Shown here piece by piece: positions 17,896 to 26,144 of a stretch of 64,000 nt of DNA (positions within the stretch are counted from its first letter, which is position 1; each line of letters starts with the position of its first letter). Origin of the DNA: Bacteroidota bacterium (GTDB taxonomy: Bacteria > Bacteroidota > Bacteroidia > Flavobacteriales > Weeksellaceae). The stretch covers positions 107,897 through 171,896 of the forward strand of contig JAFAFC010000039.1 in NCBI GenBank assembly GCA_023423715.1, read 5' to 3'. Under the pieces are notes generated by a model, which saw only the letters and a list, made by a program, of their open reading frames with translations, searched no databases and was not told where the DNA came from. Position numbers and translations under genes: made by a program.

Positions 17896-18399
17896 TTATT
17901 TCTTTTTCTTCTTTTTATCCTTTTTCTTGTCCTTGTCTTTTCCTTTCTTGTCCTCTTTTTTAGGATGAATTAATTCTTCAATATAATCCGAAAGTGGATT
18001 GGATTCTTCCGTTGTCTGAGAATTTTCAACAATCGGAATGATGGATGTTTTAATAGCGAAATGATCACTTAAATCCGACGATTCTACGATTTTTTGATCA
18101 ATTAAAAACTTAATAAATTCCGGTTTGGAATTATCGAAATGATGTTCTACTAAAGTTTTTACCAAAAACGTTTTGTATTCAGGGTATGGGACTTTAACAG
18201 AATATTTGAAAATTCGCCCTTCCTTTTCTGTTCCCAAAAAATTTTTCTCAACCAATATTTTTAGATAGGTAGAAACTGTGTTTTGATGCGGTTTTGGCTC
18301 GGGATGTTTTTCCATAATATCTTTCAGATAAAAGGATTCCATTTGCCATAAAAGCTTCATCAAACTTTCTTCTGCGGTAGTTAAAATATTCAAATCCAT
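17896..18399 (-). CDS. BlaI/MecI/CopY-family winged-helix repressor with lysine-rich tail
   Basis: 167 residues. Residues about 1-80 form the winged helix of the family (TTAEESLMKLLWQM, then HQNTVSTYLKILVEKNFL and the basic wing KEGRIFKYSV). The usual dimerisation helices follow. The last roughly 20 residues are almost all Lys and Asp (for example KGKDKDKKKDKKKKKK), giving a long polypyrimidine tract on the plus strand at 17896-17966; this tail is not part of the normal family. No BlaR1-type M56 sensor adjoins it. Instead its start overlaps the stop of the PAP2-like gene (TAATG), so the two are translationally coupled. Confidence 0.85.
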   Translation of the reverse strand: MDLNILTTAEESLMKLLWQMESFYLKDIMEKHPEPKPHQNTVSTYLKILVEKNFLGTEKEGRIFKYSVKVPYPEYKTFLVKTLVEHHFDNSKPEFIKFLIDQKIVESSDLSDHFAIKTSIIPIVENSQTTEESNPLSDYIEELIHPKKEDKKGKDKDKKKDKKKKKK

Positions 18400-19001
18400 T
18401 AATAAAATAATTGGTTGGTGCTATAAAGATAAGGAATTGATACTAAAATCGCTAGAAAAGCCCCTGAAAAAACTTCGGCTGGTGTGTGTCTTTTCAGAAT
18501 AATACGAGTAATACCAATAATCAAGGATAAAATAAACCAAGCGATTCCTAAAGTATGATTTTCACTGTAAAATAAGGCTGCCACAAATATATTTAAGCCC
18601 GTATGCATAGAACTTTTAATAAAAAAATTGGAAAAATGCATCAGGATAAGCAGAAACAACAAATAAAACATCATATAATCCAACTCGGAAAATCGAAAAT
18701 AATAATACCCTAAATAAATAGCTAAAGCGGCTATTAGAAAGTAATACAAGCTTTTTCGTTGTTTCCGATTCGAAACATCCATATTGGTGTAGTTTCCTTT
18801 TTTAACGTTCATCACAATCCAAACAACAACAGGAATGATAATAATAAGTAGGATAGGCGTAATATAATTTAACGCTCCTTTTACAGTTAAGTTTTTTGCA
18901 GAATGATAACCATAGAATATCAGTAGCGAAACAATTGGGTTGAAAAAGTTGGAAATAAGTTTCGAAACAGAAATTACCCAATTCGTACTTGGTGCTGTCA
19001 T
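18399..19001 (-). CDS. PAP2-like membrane protein
   Basis: 200 residues with about six helices. The segment KSSMHTGLN followed by TRIILKRHTPAEVFSGAF matches motifs 2 and 3 of PAP2 phosphatases, but the final Asp is Glu, the SR is TR, and I cannot find the K-x6-RP motif. It may be an inactive or altered-specificity lipid phosphatase. It is the first gene of a two-gene unit with the BlaI-type repressor, whose ATG overlaps its stop codon. A minus-strand TACATTTG box (19025-19018) lies upstream. Confidence 0.72.
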   Translation of the reverse strand: MTAPSTNWVISVSKLISNFFNPIVSLLIFYGYHSAKNLTVKGALNYITPILLIIIIPVVVWIVMNVKKGNYTNMDVSNRKQRKSLYYFLIAALAIYLGYYYFRFSELDYMMFYLLFLLILMHFSNFFIKSSMHTGLNIFVAALFYSENHTLGIAWFILSLIIGITRIILKRHTPAEVFSGAFLAILVSIPYLYSTNQLFY

Positions 19002-19090
19002 AAAATCATTTAAACATCAAATGTACAATATTGATTTTAATCATTTATTTGAAATCTGATTAATATGCAAATAATACAAATTCTTTTTGC

Positions 19091-19098
19091 TATTTTTG
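19091..19098 (+). promoter_or_regulatory. -7 box of pdhA
   Basis: TATTTTTG, a full match to the Bacteroidetes box, 19 bp upstream of the start codon. Confidence 0.55.
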
Positions 19099-19117
19099 TG
19101 CTATAATTTCTAAAAGT

Positions 19118-20122
19118 ATGAAGGAATTTTCCAAAGAAGTATATCTGCAATGGTATGCAGATATGACAATGTGGAGAAGGTTTGAAGATAAATGCCGTTC
19201 TCTTTATTTAAAGCAAAAAATCAGAGGTTTTTTACACTTGTATAATGGTCAAGAGGCAATTCCTGCGGGATTTGCACATGCAATGGATCTTACAAAAGAT
19301 AGTATGATTACGGCGTACCGTTGTCACATCCATCCAATGGCGATGGGCGTTGATCCTCGTAGAATTATGGCAGAATTATGCGGTAAAGCAACGGGAACTT
19401 CTGGAGGAATGGGTGGTTCTATGCACATCTTTAGCAAAGAACACCGTTTTTATGGTGGTCATGGTATTGTAGGAGGACAAATTCCTTTGGGTGCTGGTAT
19501 TGCTTTCGCAGACAAATATTATGATAGAAAAGCAGTAAACATCACATTCTTTGGTGATGGTGCAGCAAGACAAGGTTCTTTGCACGAAACTTTTAACATG
19601 GCGATGAACTGGAAACTTCCAGTAGTTTTCGTTGTTGAAAATAATCAATACGCAATGGGTACTTCAGTTCACAGAACTGCAAACCACGAAGATATTTACA
19701 AATTAGGTTTAGGATACGAAATGCCTTGCCTTGCAGTAGATGCGATGGATCCTGAAAAAGTTGCAGAAGCAGCTTACGAAGCTATTGAAAGAGCAAGAAG
19801 AGGAGATGGACCAACATTTATCGAAGCGAGAACCTATCGTTATAGAGGTCACTCCATGTCTGATGCTGAACCGTATAGAACGAAAGAAGAAGTTGCATTA
19901 CATAAGCAAGATGACCCAATTGAATTGGTGAAAGAAAGAATCTTAGCAAATGGATGGGCTACAGAACAGGAATTGGAAGAAATCGATAACAAATCGAAAG
20001 ACTTTGTAGAAGAGTGTATTGATTTTATGGAGAATTCACCATATCCGGATCCAGATAAGGTTTATGAGTATGTGTATGCTCAAGAAGATTATCCGTTCTT
20101 AAATAAATTAGAAAATAACTAA
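19118..20122 (+). CDS. pdhA: Pyruvate dehydrogenase E1 component subunit alpha
   Basis: 334 residues. It has the E1-alpha signatures: KIRGFLHLYNGQEAIPAG, YRCHIHPMAMGV, the GGHGIVGGQIPLGAGIAFA segment, the thiamine diphosphate motif GDGAARQGSLHETFNMA ending in ENNQYAMGT, and the phosphorylation-loop equivalent YRYRGHSMSDAEPYR. It decarboxylates pyruvate and reductively acetylates E2 lipoyl groups together with E1 beta. The E1 beta gene is not adjacent; only E2 follows, 79 bp downstream. Confidence 0.95.
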   Translation: MKEFSKEVYLQWYADMTMWRRFEDKCRSLYLKQKIRGFLHLYNGQEAIPAGFAHAMDLTKDSMITAYRCHIHPMAMGVDPRRIMAELCGKATGTSGGMGGSMHIFSKEHRFYGGHGIVGGQIPLGAGIAFADKYYDRKAVNITFFGDGAARQGSLHETFNMAMNWKLPVVFVVENNQYAMGTSVHRTANHEDIYKLGLGYEMPCLAVDAMDPEKVAEAAYEAIERARRGDGPTFIEARTYRYRGHSMSDAEPYRTKEEVALHKQDDPIELVKERILANGWATEQELEEIDNKSKDFVEECIDFMENSPYPDPDKVYEYVYAQEDYPFLNKLENN

Positions 20123-20201
20123 AAAGGATTGTTTGATGTTTGAAGTTCAACGATTTCATAATCTCGAATTTCAGAATCAAATCTCAAACTAATAAAATTA
20201 T

Positions 20202-21815
20202 ATGGCTGAAGTGATTACAATGCCGCGTCTTTCGGATACAATGACGGAAGGTAAAGTGGCAAAATGGCATAAAAATGTAGGCGACGCTGTAAAAGAAGGC
20301 GATATTCTTGCAGAAATCGAGACGGATAAAGCCGTTCAGGATTTCGAATCGGAAGTTGCAGGAACTTTATTGTATATCGGTGTTCAAGAAGGAGGAAATT
20401 CTCCTGTGGATTCGGTATTAGCAATTATCGGAAAAGAAGGTGAAGATATTTCTGCTTTAAAAGGTGGTGCAGCTCCTGCATCAGCTCCAAGTCAAGAAAG
20501 CGTGGCTACAGAAACTGCTGCACCTGCTGTGGAAGTAGCGGCAGCCCCAGCGGAAATTCCTGCTGGTGTGGAAGTAATTAATATGCCTCGACTTTCAGAT
20601 ACGATGACTGAAGGTAAAGTTGCCAAGTGGAATAAAAATATTGGGGATCAAGTTAAAGAAGGTGATATTATCGCTGAAATTGAAACAGATAAAGCCGTTC
20701 AAGATTTCGAATCTGAATTTAATGGAGTATTATTATTTCAAGGTGTTCAAGAAGGAGGTTCTTCACCAGTTGATTCTATTTTAGCAATTATTGGTCCTGC
20801 GGGAACAGACGTTTCTGCAATTGTTGCAGGTGGTGGTAAACCAGCTGCGGCTCCTGCAAAAGCAACTCCAGAAGCGGCTAGTGCTCCAGCTCAAACAGCT
20901 GCGGTTGCAACACCTCAAGTGGCGACAAGCACAACAGGAAGAGTAGCAATTTCACCTTTGGCTAAGAAAATCGCTCAAGATAAAGGAATTGATTTTAGTG
21001 CTATTCAAGGAACTGGAGAAAATGGTCGAATTGTAAAGAAAGATGTTGAAAACTATCAACCTTCTGCACAACCAACATCTCAAGCGGTAGCTTCGGCTGC
21101 GCCTGCTGCTGCTCAATCAATGAATTTCGTTGCTGGAGAAACAACAGAAACTCCAAATTCTCAAATGCGTAACATTATTGCGAAGCGTTTAGCTGAAAGT
21201 AAATTTACAGCTCCGCATTATTATCTAATGGTAGAAATTACTATGGATAAAGCAATCCAAGCAAGAAAAGAGATTAACTCATTACCAGATACGAAGATTT
21301 CATTCAACGATATGATTATCAAAGCTTGTGCAATGGCTTTGAGAAAGCACCCACAAGTGAACTCGTCATGGGCAGGTGATAAAATTGTTCACCATGGAGA
21401 TATCAACGTTGGTGTTGCGGTAGCAGTACCAGATGGATTGGTGGTTCCTGTATTGAAAAATACAGATTTCATGAACTACAATCAGATTTCTGCAGGTGTG
21501 AAAGATATGGCTTCAAGAGCGAAAACAAAAGCGCTTAAAGCAAATGAAATGGAAGGTTCAACATTCTCGATTTCTAATCTTGGAATGTTCGGTATTGAAA
21601 CATTTACTTCGATTATCAATCAACCGAATTCAGCAATTCTTTCTGTAGGTGCAATTATTGAAAAACCGGTGGTTAAAGACGGACAAATCGTTGTTGGAAA
21701 TACAATGAAATTGTCTCTAGCTTGCGACCATAGAGTAATTGACGGTGCTACAGGTGCCGAGTTTTTACAGACTTTAAGAACGTATCTAGAGCAACCATTA
21801 ACGTTGTTACTGTAA
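20202..21815 (+). CDS. pdhC: Pyruvate dehydrogenase E2, dihydrolipoamide acetyltransferase (two lipoyl domains)
   Basis: 537 residues. Two lipoyl domains occupy about 1-80 and 122-200, each with the lipoylated Lys in ETDKAVQ (Lys43 and Lys164). Ala/Pro-rich linkers separate them. A peripheral-subunit-binding domain follows (ISPLAKKIAQDKGID, near 247-285), then the acyltransferase core from about 310 with the catalytic DHRVIDGATGAEFL near the C-terminus. It moves acetyl groups from E1 to CoA and forms the core of the complex. The two lipoyl domains are also similar at DNA level, so the gene could recombine internally. Confidence 0.96.
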   Translation: MAEVITMPRLSDTMTEGKVAKWHKNVGDAVKEGDILAEIETDKAVQDFESEVAGTLLYIGVQEGGNSPVDSVLAIIGKEGEDISALKGGAAPASAPSQESVATETAAPAVEVAAAPAEIPAGVEVINMPRLSDTMTEGKVAKWNKNIGDQVKEGDIIAEIETDKAVQDFESEFNGVLLFQGVQEGGSSPVDSILAIIGPAGTDVSAIVAGGGKPAAAPAKATPEAASAPAQTAAVATPQVATSTTGRVAISPLAKKIAQDKGIDFSAIQGTGENGRIVKKDVENYQPSAQPTSQAVASAAPAAAQSMNFVAGETTETPNSQMRNIIAKRLAESKFTAPHYYLMVEITMDKAIQARKEINSLPDTKISFNDMIIKACAMALRKHPQVNSSWAGDKIVHHGDINVGVAVAVPDGLVVPVLKNTDFMNYNQISAGVKDMASRAKTKALKANEMEGSTFSISNLGMFGIETFTSIINQPNSAILSVGAIIEKPVVKDGQIVVGNTMKLSLACDHRVIDGATGAEFLQTLRTYLEQPLTLLL

Positions 21816-21832
21816 TCGTTTTTATACATACG

Positions 21833-21872
21833 ACAAACCCTCTTGGATTTTCTAAGAGGGTTTGTTTTTTTT
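21833..21872 (+). terminator. Rho-independent terminator after pdhC
   Basis: A 12-bp perfect stem (21833-21844 with 21854-21865, ACAAACCCTCTT/AAGAGGGTTTGT) is followed by a T run. Confidence 0.9.
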
Positions 21873-21887
21873 GAAGCATTTATTTGT

Positions 21888-21895
21888 TATTTTTG
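21888..21895 (+). promoter_or_regulatory. -7 box directly upstream of lolD
   Basis: TATTTTTG ends four bases before the ATG at 21900, the same spacing as at tatA and dnaX. A leaderless mRNA is likely. Confidence 0.55.
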
Positions 21896-21899
21896 AATC

Positions 21900-22568
21900 A
21901 TGATTAAAGCGAAAAACATTCATAAATTTTACGGGAATTTAGAAGTTCTAAAAGGAGTTGATGTGCACATCAAAGAAGGCGAAGTGGTGTCTATTGTAGG
22001 AGAATCGGGTGCTGGAAAGTCAACACTTTTGCAGATTTTAGGCTCTTTGGATTCACCAACGAATCCAAATCAATACAAAACGGAAATCGCTATTGCAGGA
22101 AATTCATTTGTGAATATGTCCGACAAAGAATTATCAAAATTCCGAAATCAAAATATTGGCTTTGTTTTTCAGTTTCATCAGCTTTTGCCGGAGTTTACGG
22201 CATTAGAAAACGTTTTGCTGCCAACTCGCATTGCAGGGAAGAATGAAAAGGAATCCATGGAAAAAGCATATACTTTTTTTGAAGATTTAAAAATTGCAGA
22301 TCGTTTGCACCACAAGCCAAATCAACTTTCTGGTGGTGAAGCGCAACGAGTTGCCGTTGCTAGAGCTTTAATCAATTCACCAAAAATCATTTTTGCAGAT
22401 GAACCAACGGGGAATTTAGATTCAAAAAATGCGAATGATTTGCATCAATTGTTTTTCGATTTACGAGATAAATACAATCAAACTTTTGTGATTGTAACGC
22501 ACAATAAAGAATTAGCAGAAATCACCGATCGAAAATTGGTGATGAGTGACGGTTTAATTGTTGAATAA
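21900..22568 (+). CDS. lolD: ABC transporter ATP-binding protein, LolD type
   Basis: 222 residues with Walker A (GESGAGKST, near residues 37-45), Q-loop ([18 protein letters not shown]), ABC signature ([15 protein letters not shown]), Walker B ([13 protein letters not shown]) and switch His (VIVTHNKEL). The [16 protein letters not shown] stretch is typical of LolD and MacB-type ATPases that power lipoprotein release from the inner membrane. No LolC/E permease adjoins it, so the partner must be elsewhere. The stop overlaps the start of the next gene by one base (TAATG). Confidence 0.85.
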   Translation: MIKAKNIHKFYGNLEVLKGVDVHIKEGEVVSIVGESGAGKSTLLQILGSLDSPTNPNQYKTEIAIAGNSFVNMSDKELSKFRNQNIGFVFQFHQLLPEFTALENVLLPTRIAGKNEKESMEKAYTFFEDLKIADRLHHKPNQLSGGEAQRVAVARALINSPKIIFADEPTGNLDSKNANDLHQLFFDLRDKYNQTFVIVTHNKELAEITDRKLVMSDGLIVE

Positions 22569-23167
22569 TGAAAACTTGGAAATTTTTAGTTTGGATTTTT
22601 GCATTCCTTTTTTCGGGGTTTTATGCCTATGAAAGAATTTCAAAGGAAGATAAAGTAATTCCAAATGAAATTTCAAATCAAGAAATTCAAATGATTTCCA
22701 AATTCGTAGAAAATTCAAAATACCAACAAGATTTTGTTTTTCTCATTGATTTCAAAAAGCCCTCAAACACGTATCGATTCTATATTTATGATTTGAAAAA
22801 ATCTAAAATTCTAGGAAAAGGAATGGTTTCTCACGGTTCGGGTTCCCAAGTTAAAGGTTCTTCAAACCTAAAATTCAGCAATATTGAAGGTTCCTATCAA
22901 TCTTCTTTAGGGAAATATGAAATTGCTGAAAAGTATTCAGGGAAATTCGGGAAGTCATACCGTTTAAAAGGTTTAGACGCTTCCAATTCCAATGCAATGG
23001 AACGTGCTATTGTTTTACACTCGCTTGATTGTGTTCCCGATTCGGAGTTGAAAACACCGTTATGTTTAAGTTTGGGATGTCCGATGGTTTCACCAAAATT
23101 TCTAGATACTTTACAATCTTATATTGAAAAATCAAAGAAACCTGTGATTTTGTATGCGTTTTATTAA
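22568..23167 (+). CDS. Murein L,D-transpeptidase catalytic-domain protein (YkuD_2 type)
   Basis: 199 residues with an N-terminal signal anchor (about residues 5-22). The rest resembles the YkuD_2 family: a beta-rich region containing MVSHGSGS, then AIVLHSLDCV and the catalytic SLGCPMVS with the active Cys preceded by conserved His. Family members are thought to make or break L,D cross-links in peptidoglycan or attach proteins to it in the periplasm. It is translationally coupled to lolD. Confidence 0.8.
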   Translation: MKTWKFLVWIFAFLFSGFYAYERISKEDKVIPNEISNQEIQMISKFVENSKYQQDFVFLIDFKKPSNTYRFYIYDLKKSKILGKGMVSHGSGSQVKGSSNLKFSNIEGSYQSSLGKYEIAEKYSGKFGKSYRLKGLDASNSNAMERAIVLHSLDCVPDSELKTPLCLSLGCPMVSPKFLDTLQSYIEKSKKPVILYAFY

Positions 23168-23183
23168 GTAACTTTAGAAAACC

Positions 23184-23861
23184 ATGAGCCTTAAATTTCT
23201 TGCCCAAGATGATCGTCCTCGGGAAAAATTTCTTTCCAAAGGAAAATTAGCAGTTTCGGATTCCGAATTGCTCGCAATCATTATGGGAAGCGGAAATAGG
23301 GAAGAGTCAGCGGTAGAATTGGCAAGACGAATTTTGCAATCTGTTGGAAATAATTGGAATCAACTTTCGGATATGACATTGGATGCACTAATGACTTTTA
23401 AAGGTGTTGGTGAAGCGAAAGCAATAACCATCGCAGCTGCCATGGAAATTGGAAGACGTAAAAGTTTGCAAGAAATTCCAGATAAGCCCCAAGTTTCCTC
23501 ATCTAAAGACGCTTATGTTTTGTTGAAATCCTATTTGGAAGACTTACAAACTGAAGAGTTTTGGGCGTTGTTTCTGAATCAATCCAATAAAGTGATTCAC
23601 ACAGAAAAGCTTACCCAAGGTGGAATTACACAGTCGGTTGTAGATGTTCGCATTTTGTTTAAAGTGGCCTTAGAAAAGTACGCAACAGGAATTATTGTTG
23701 CGCATAATCATCCAAGTGGTAGTCTAAAACCAAGTTCAGAAGATAAATCAATCACTGAAAAGATTTCTGAGGGTGGGAAAATTCTAAATGTTCAACTTCT
23801 TGATCATTTAATAATTACGAGATCTGCTTATTTTAGCTTTAATGATGAAGGTTTGCTATGA
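23184..23861 (+). CDS. radC: RadC family protein (JAB/MPN domain)
   Basis: 225 residues. The N-terminal half has the UPF0758 start (DRPREKFLSKG) and a helix-hairpin-helix region (LMTFKGVGEAKAITIAAAMEIGRR). The C-terminal JAB domain has the metal motif VAHNHPSGSLKPSSEDKSIT. Despite the name, the role of RadC in DNA repair is not established; it may be a metalloprotease-like or DNA-processing protein. Its TGA overlaps the ATG of the next gene (ATGA at 23858). Confidence 0.93.
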   Translation: MSLKFLAQDDRPREKFLSKGKLAVSDSELLAIIMGSGNREESAVELARRILQSVGNNWNQLSDMTLDALMTFKGVGEAKAITIAAAMEIGRRKSLQEIPDKPQVSSSKDAYVLLKSYLEDLQTEEFWALFLNQSNKVIHTEKLTQGGITQSVVDVRILFKVALEKYATGIIVAHNHPSGSLKPSSEDKSITEKISEGGKILNVQLLDHLIITRSAYFSFNDEGLL

Positions 23862-24760
23862 TTAGAAAACTCCATCGTTCCGAAATTTCGATTGAAAAAT
23901 ATCAAAAATGTATTGCTGAAAGTATCCAAAACTCAGATTTTGTAGGGATTGATTTTTTAGATTTGGTTACCGATAAAAACTGGTTTTTGCTCGTTTACAA
24001 CGATTATGAAGCCGTGATGCCCGTTCATTTTAAAGAAAAATGGGGATTCAAAATTGTTCTGATGCCGATGTTTGCTTCGTATTTTGGTGTTTTTTCAAAA
24101 GTAGATTCAGCGAAAATTAATCAATTTTTTGTTAATGAATTGCGAAAAATGCCTTTTCTGTATTATACTTTCAACCCTGAAAATCAATTTGAAGAAGATT
24201 TAGTTCAGAAAGTTTCTTATAAAATTTCAAAAGACAAGTACGGAATTGTTCAATCTAAGTATTCAAAATCACGAAAACGAAATGTGAAAATTTCAGATTC
24301 AGAGAAATCAAAAATTCAAATTGAAGAAAATTCAAATCCCAGGTCTTGGCACGAATTTCTTCTTGAAAATGGAAAAAATTCGCACAGCGAAAATGGAAAA
24401 CAAAAACTTCTTCATTTAGCAAATTCGTTGTTTGAGAAAGGATATTGCTATTCAATTGGAGTTCATAATAATAAAATACAGCAATCATATGCTTTGTTGT
24501 TTCAAGGGAAATCAACGATTTATTTATCACTTTTTGTGAATAATGAACACTTGGAAAACAAATCCATACCTTCGATTGTGATCGATAAAATTCTTCAAAA
24601 ACATTGTGAAGAAATCAATTTTGATTTTTTTGGATCTTCCATTCCAAAAGTTGCCGAATTTAATGAACGTTTTGGCGCTGAAAAGTATTCGTATTCTATT
24701 ATTCATCAGAGTATTAGAAAGATGCTTTTCAATTCTGCTTTTCGAATTTTCAAATTCTAA
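23858..24760 (+). CDS. Uncharacterised protein with FemAB/GNAT-like features
   Basis: 300 residues without signal or membrane segments. The late block FDFFGSSIPKVAEFNERFGA closely resembles the motif FxGSxxPxIxxFxxxFGA seen in FemAB-like and related GNAT-fold proteins, and the middle part SKSRKRNVKIS plus a tandem-domain length also fit. Such proteins transfer aminoacyl or acyl groups, for example to cell-wall precursors. The exact substrate is not readable, and the assignment rests mainly on that one block. Translation is coupled to radC by a 4-bp overlap. Confidence 0.6.
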   Translation: MIRKLHRSEISIEKYQKCIAESIQNSDFVGIDFLDLVTDKNWFLLVYNDYEAVMPVHFKEKWGFKIVLMPMFASYFGVFSKVDSAKINQFFVNELRKMPFLYYTFNPENQFEEDLVQKVSYKISKDKYGIVQSKYSKSRKRNVKISDSEKSKIQIEENSNPRSWHEFLLENGKNSHSENGKQKLLHLANSLFEKGYCYSIGVHNNKIQQSYALLFQGKSTIYLSLFVNNEHLENKSIPSIVIDKILQKHCEEINFDFFGSSIPKVAEFNERFGAEKYSYSIIHQSIRKMLFNSAFRIFKF

Positions 24761-24844
24761 TTTAATTTTCAAACGAACGTACGTTTTTAGACGAATTATT
24801 AGATTTCTCACCGCATTATTTGTAAATTTGCACTCTTTTAAGAG

Positions 24845-25369
24845 ATGAGTTTCAGTTTCGAAAATATTCTTCCGTATGCATTTGCATTGTTGCTTGCGAT
24901 TCCATTTTTGGTTTTGCTAAGACAATTCGTGTATAAGTATATTTCGATGAAAGAAAAAGAGCTAAAAATACTTTCTCAAGGAAACTCGTTAGACGGAAGA
25001 ACGCAAGCTTACGAAAGAATGACTTTGTTTTTGGAAAGAAGCAAACCTGCAAATTTGATTACTCGTTTTGATGAAAATTTAGCAACACATGAGTTTGTTT
25101 TTCTTGCAACAAAAAGTATTCAGGAAGAGTTTGATTATAATGCTTCGCAGCAATTGTATTTAAGCAAAGCGAAGTGGAATGACGTTTCCCAGACCAAAAC
25201 AAAATTGGTTAATCTAATGCATTCAACGTACGAAGGAATGGGAGAAAAACCAAATTTGAAAGACTATAAAGCCGTTTTGTTAATGGCGTATATTAATGAA
25301 GGAGATTTCATAAATCAGATTTTAGAAGATCTGAAATTGGAATTTTTAAGAACGAATTTGACTAATTAA
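24845..25369 (+). CDS. Conserved flavobacterial-type membrane-anchored protein, unknown function
   Basis: 174 residues that I do not recognise as a named family. One hydrophobic helix (about 9-28) is followed by a soluble, helix-rich cytoplasmic or periplasmic domain of mixed charge with no cysteines or obvious catalytic motif. A TAAATTTG box lies at 24823-24830, 14 bp before the ATG. It stands 27 bp upstream of the soluble pyrophosphatase gene and is probably cotranscribed with it. Confidence 0.75.
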   Translation: MSFSFENILPYAFALLLAIPFLVLLRQFVYKYISMKEKELKILSQGNSLDGRTQAYERMTLFLERSKPANLITRFDENLATHEFVFLATKSIQEEFDYNASQQLYLSKAKWNDVSQTKTKLVNLMHSTYEGMGEKPNLKDYKAVLLMAYINEGDFINQILEDLKLEFLRTNLTN

Positions 25370-25396
25370 TAATAAATTACAATAAGTAACAACGCA

Positions 25397-26008
25397 ATGA
25401 TACCAAATTTTAAAGCACATCCATGGCATGGAATTTCTGCAGGAGAGGATGCACCAAAAAAAGTAAATGTTTTTGTAGAAATCGTTCCTTCGGATACGAT
25501 TAAATATGAAGTAGATAAACAAACAGGATATCTTAAAGTGGACAGACCACAACAATTTTCTAATATCATTCCGGCGTTATACGGTTTTGTTCCTAGAACC
25601 TATTGCCACGACGAAGTAATGAAATTGGCGGTTGAATCTGGAGCGGATGACGTTACAATGGGAGATAATGACCCGTTGGATATTTGCGTTTTGAGTTCGC
25701 ACACGATTCACTCTGGGGGAATGTTAATGGAAGCTATTCCAATCGGAGGATTCAAAATGATTGATAAAGGAGAAGCAGATGATAAAATCGTAGCTGTAAT
25801 GGTTGATGATCACGCATTCGGTCACTTTAAAGACATTAATGAATTGCCATTAGCTGAAGTAAAAAGACTAATGCACTATTTCTTAACGTACAAAAATTTA
25901 CCAGATGAGCCTGCAAAATGCCGTATTCAAGAGGTTTACGGAGCAGAGCACGCAAGAGAAGTAATCAAAGCTTCGCAGAAGGATTACGCAGAAAAATTCG
26001 GAGGATAA
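25397..26008 (+). CDS. ppa: Soluble inorganic pyrophosphatase, family I
   Basis: 203 residues. The metal site DNDPLDICVLS matches the family signature D-x-D-P-x-D, and EIVPSDTIKYEVDK, GFVPRTY and the later KDINELP with VKRLMHYFLTYKN fit the fold. It hydrolyses cytosolic PPi to phosphate with magnesium, driving biosynthetic reactions. The next gene encodes an ion-pumping membrane pyrophosphatase, so two PPi-consuming enzymes are side by side, separated by a terminator. Confidence 0.95.
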   Translation: MIPNFKAHPWHGISAGEDAPKKVNVFVEIVPSDTIKYEVDKQTGYLKVDRPQQFSNIIPALYGFVPRTYCHDEVMKLAVESGADDVTMGDNDPLDICVLSSHTIHSGGMLMEAIPIGGFKMIDKGEADDKIVAVMVDDHAFGHFKDINELPLAEVKRLMHYFLTYKNLPDEPAKCRIQEVYGAEHAREVIKASQKDYAEKFGG

Positions 26009-26029
26009 ACTTCTGATATTTTATCATAT

Positions 26030-26060
26030 AAAAGACGATCTTTTTAGGTCGTCTTTTTAT
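26030..26060 (+). terminator. Rho-independent terminator between ppa and hppA
   Basis: Stem AAAAGACGA (26030-26038) pairs with TCGTCTTTT (26050-26058) and is followed by T/A-rich sequence. Confidence 0.75.
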
Positions 26061-26144
26061 TTTTTACCATTATTAGGGGATTATGGTTAAAAATTCATAA
26101 AGTTTTTTTAATTTTATTTAATTAACACCTAAATAAAATTAGAT

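Noticed and set aside
20202..20800. Direct repeat as a mobile or recombination element
   Set aside because: The two similar DNA stretches encode the two lipoyl domains of E2, a normal feature of this enzyme.
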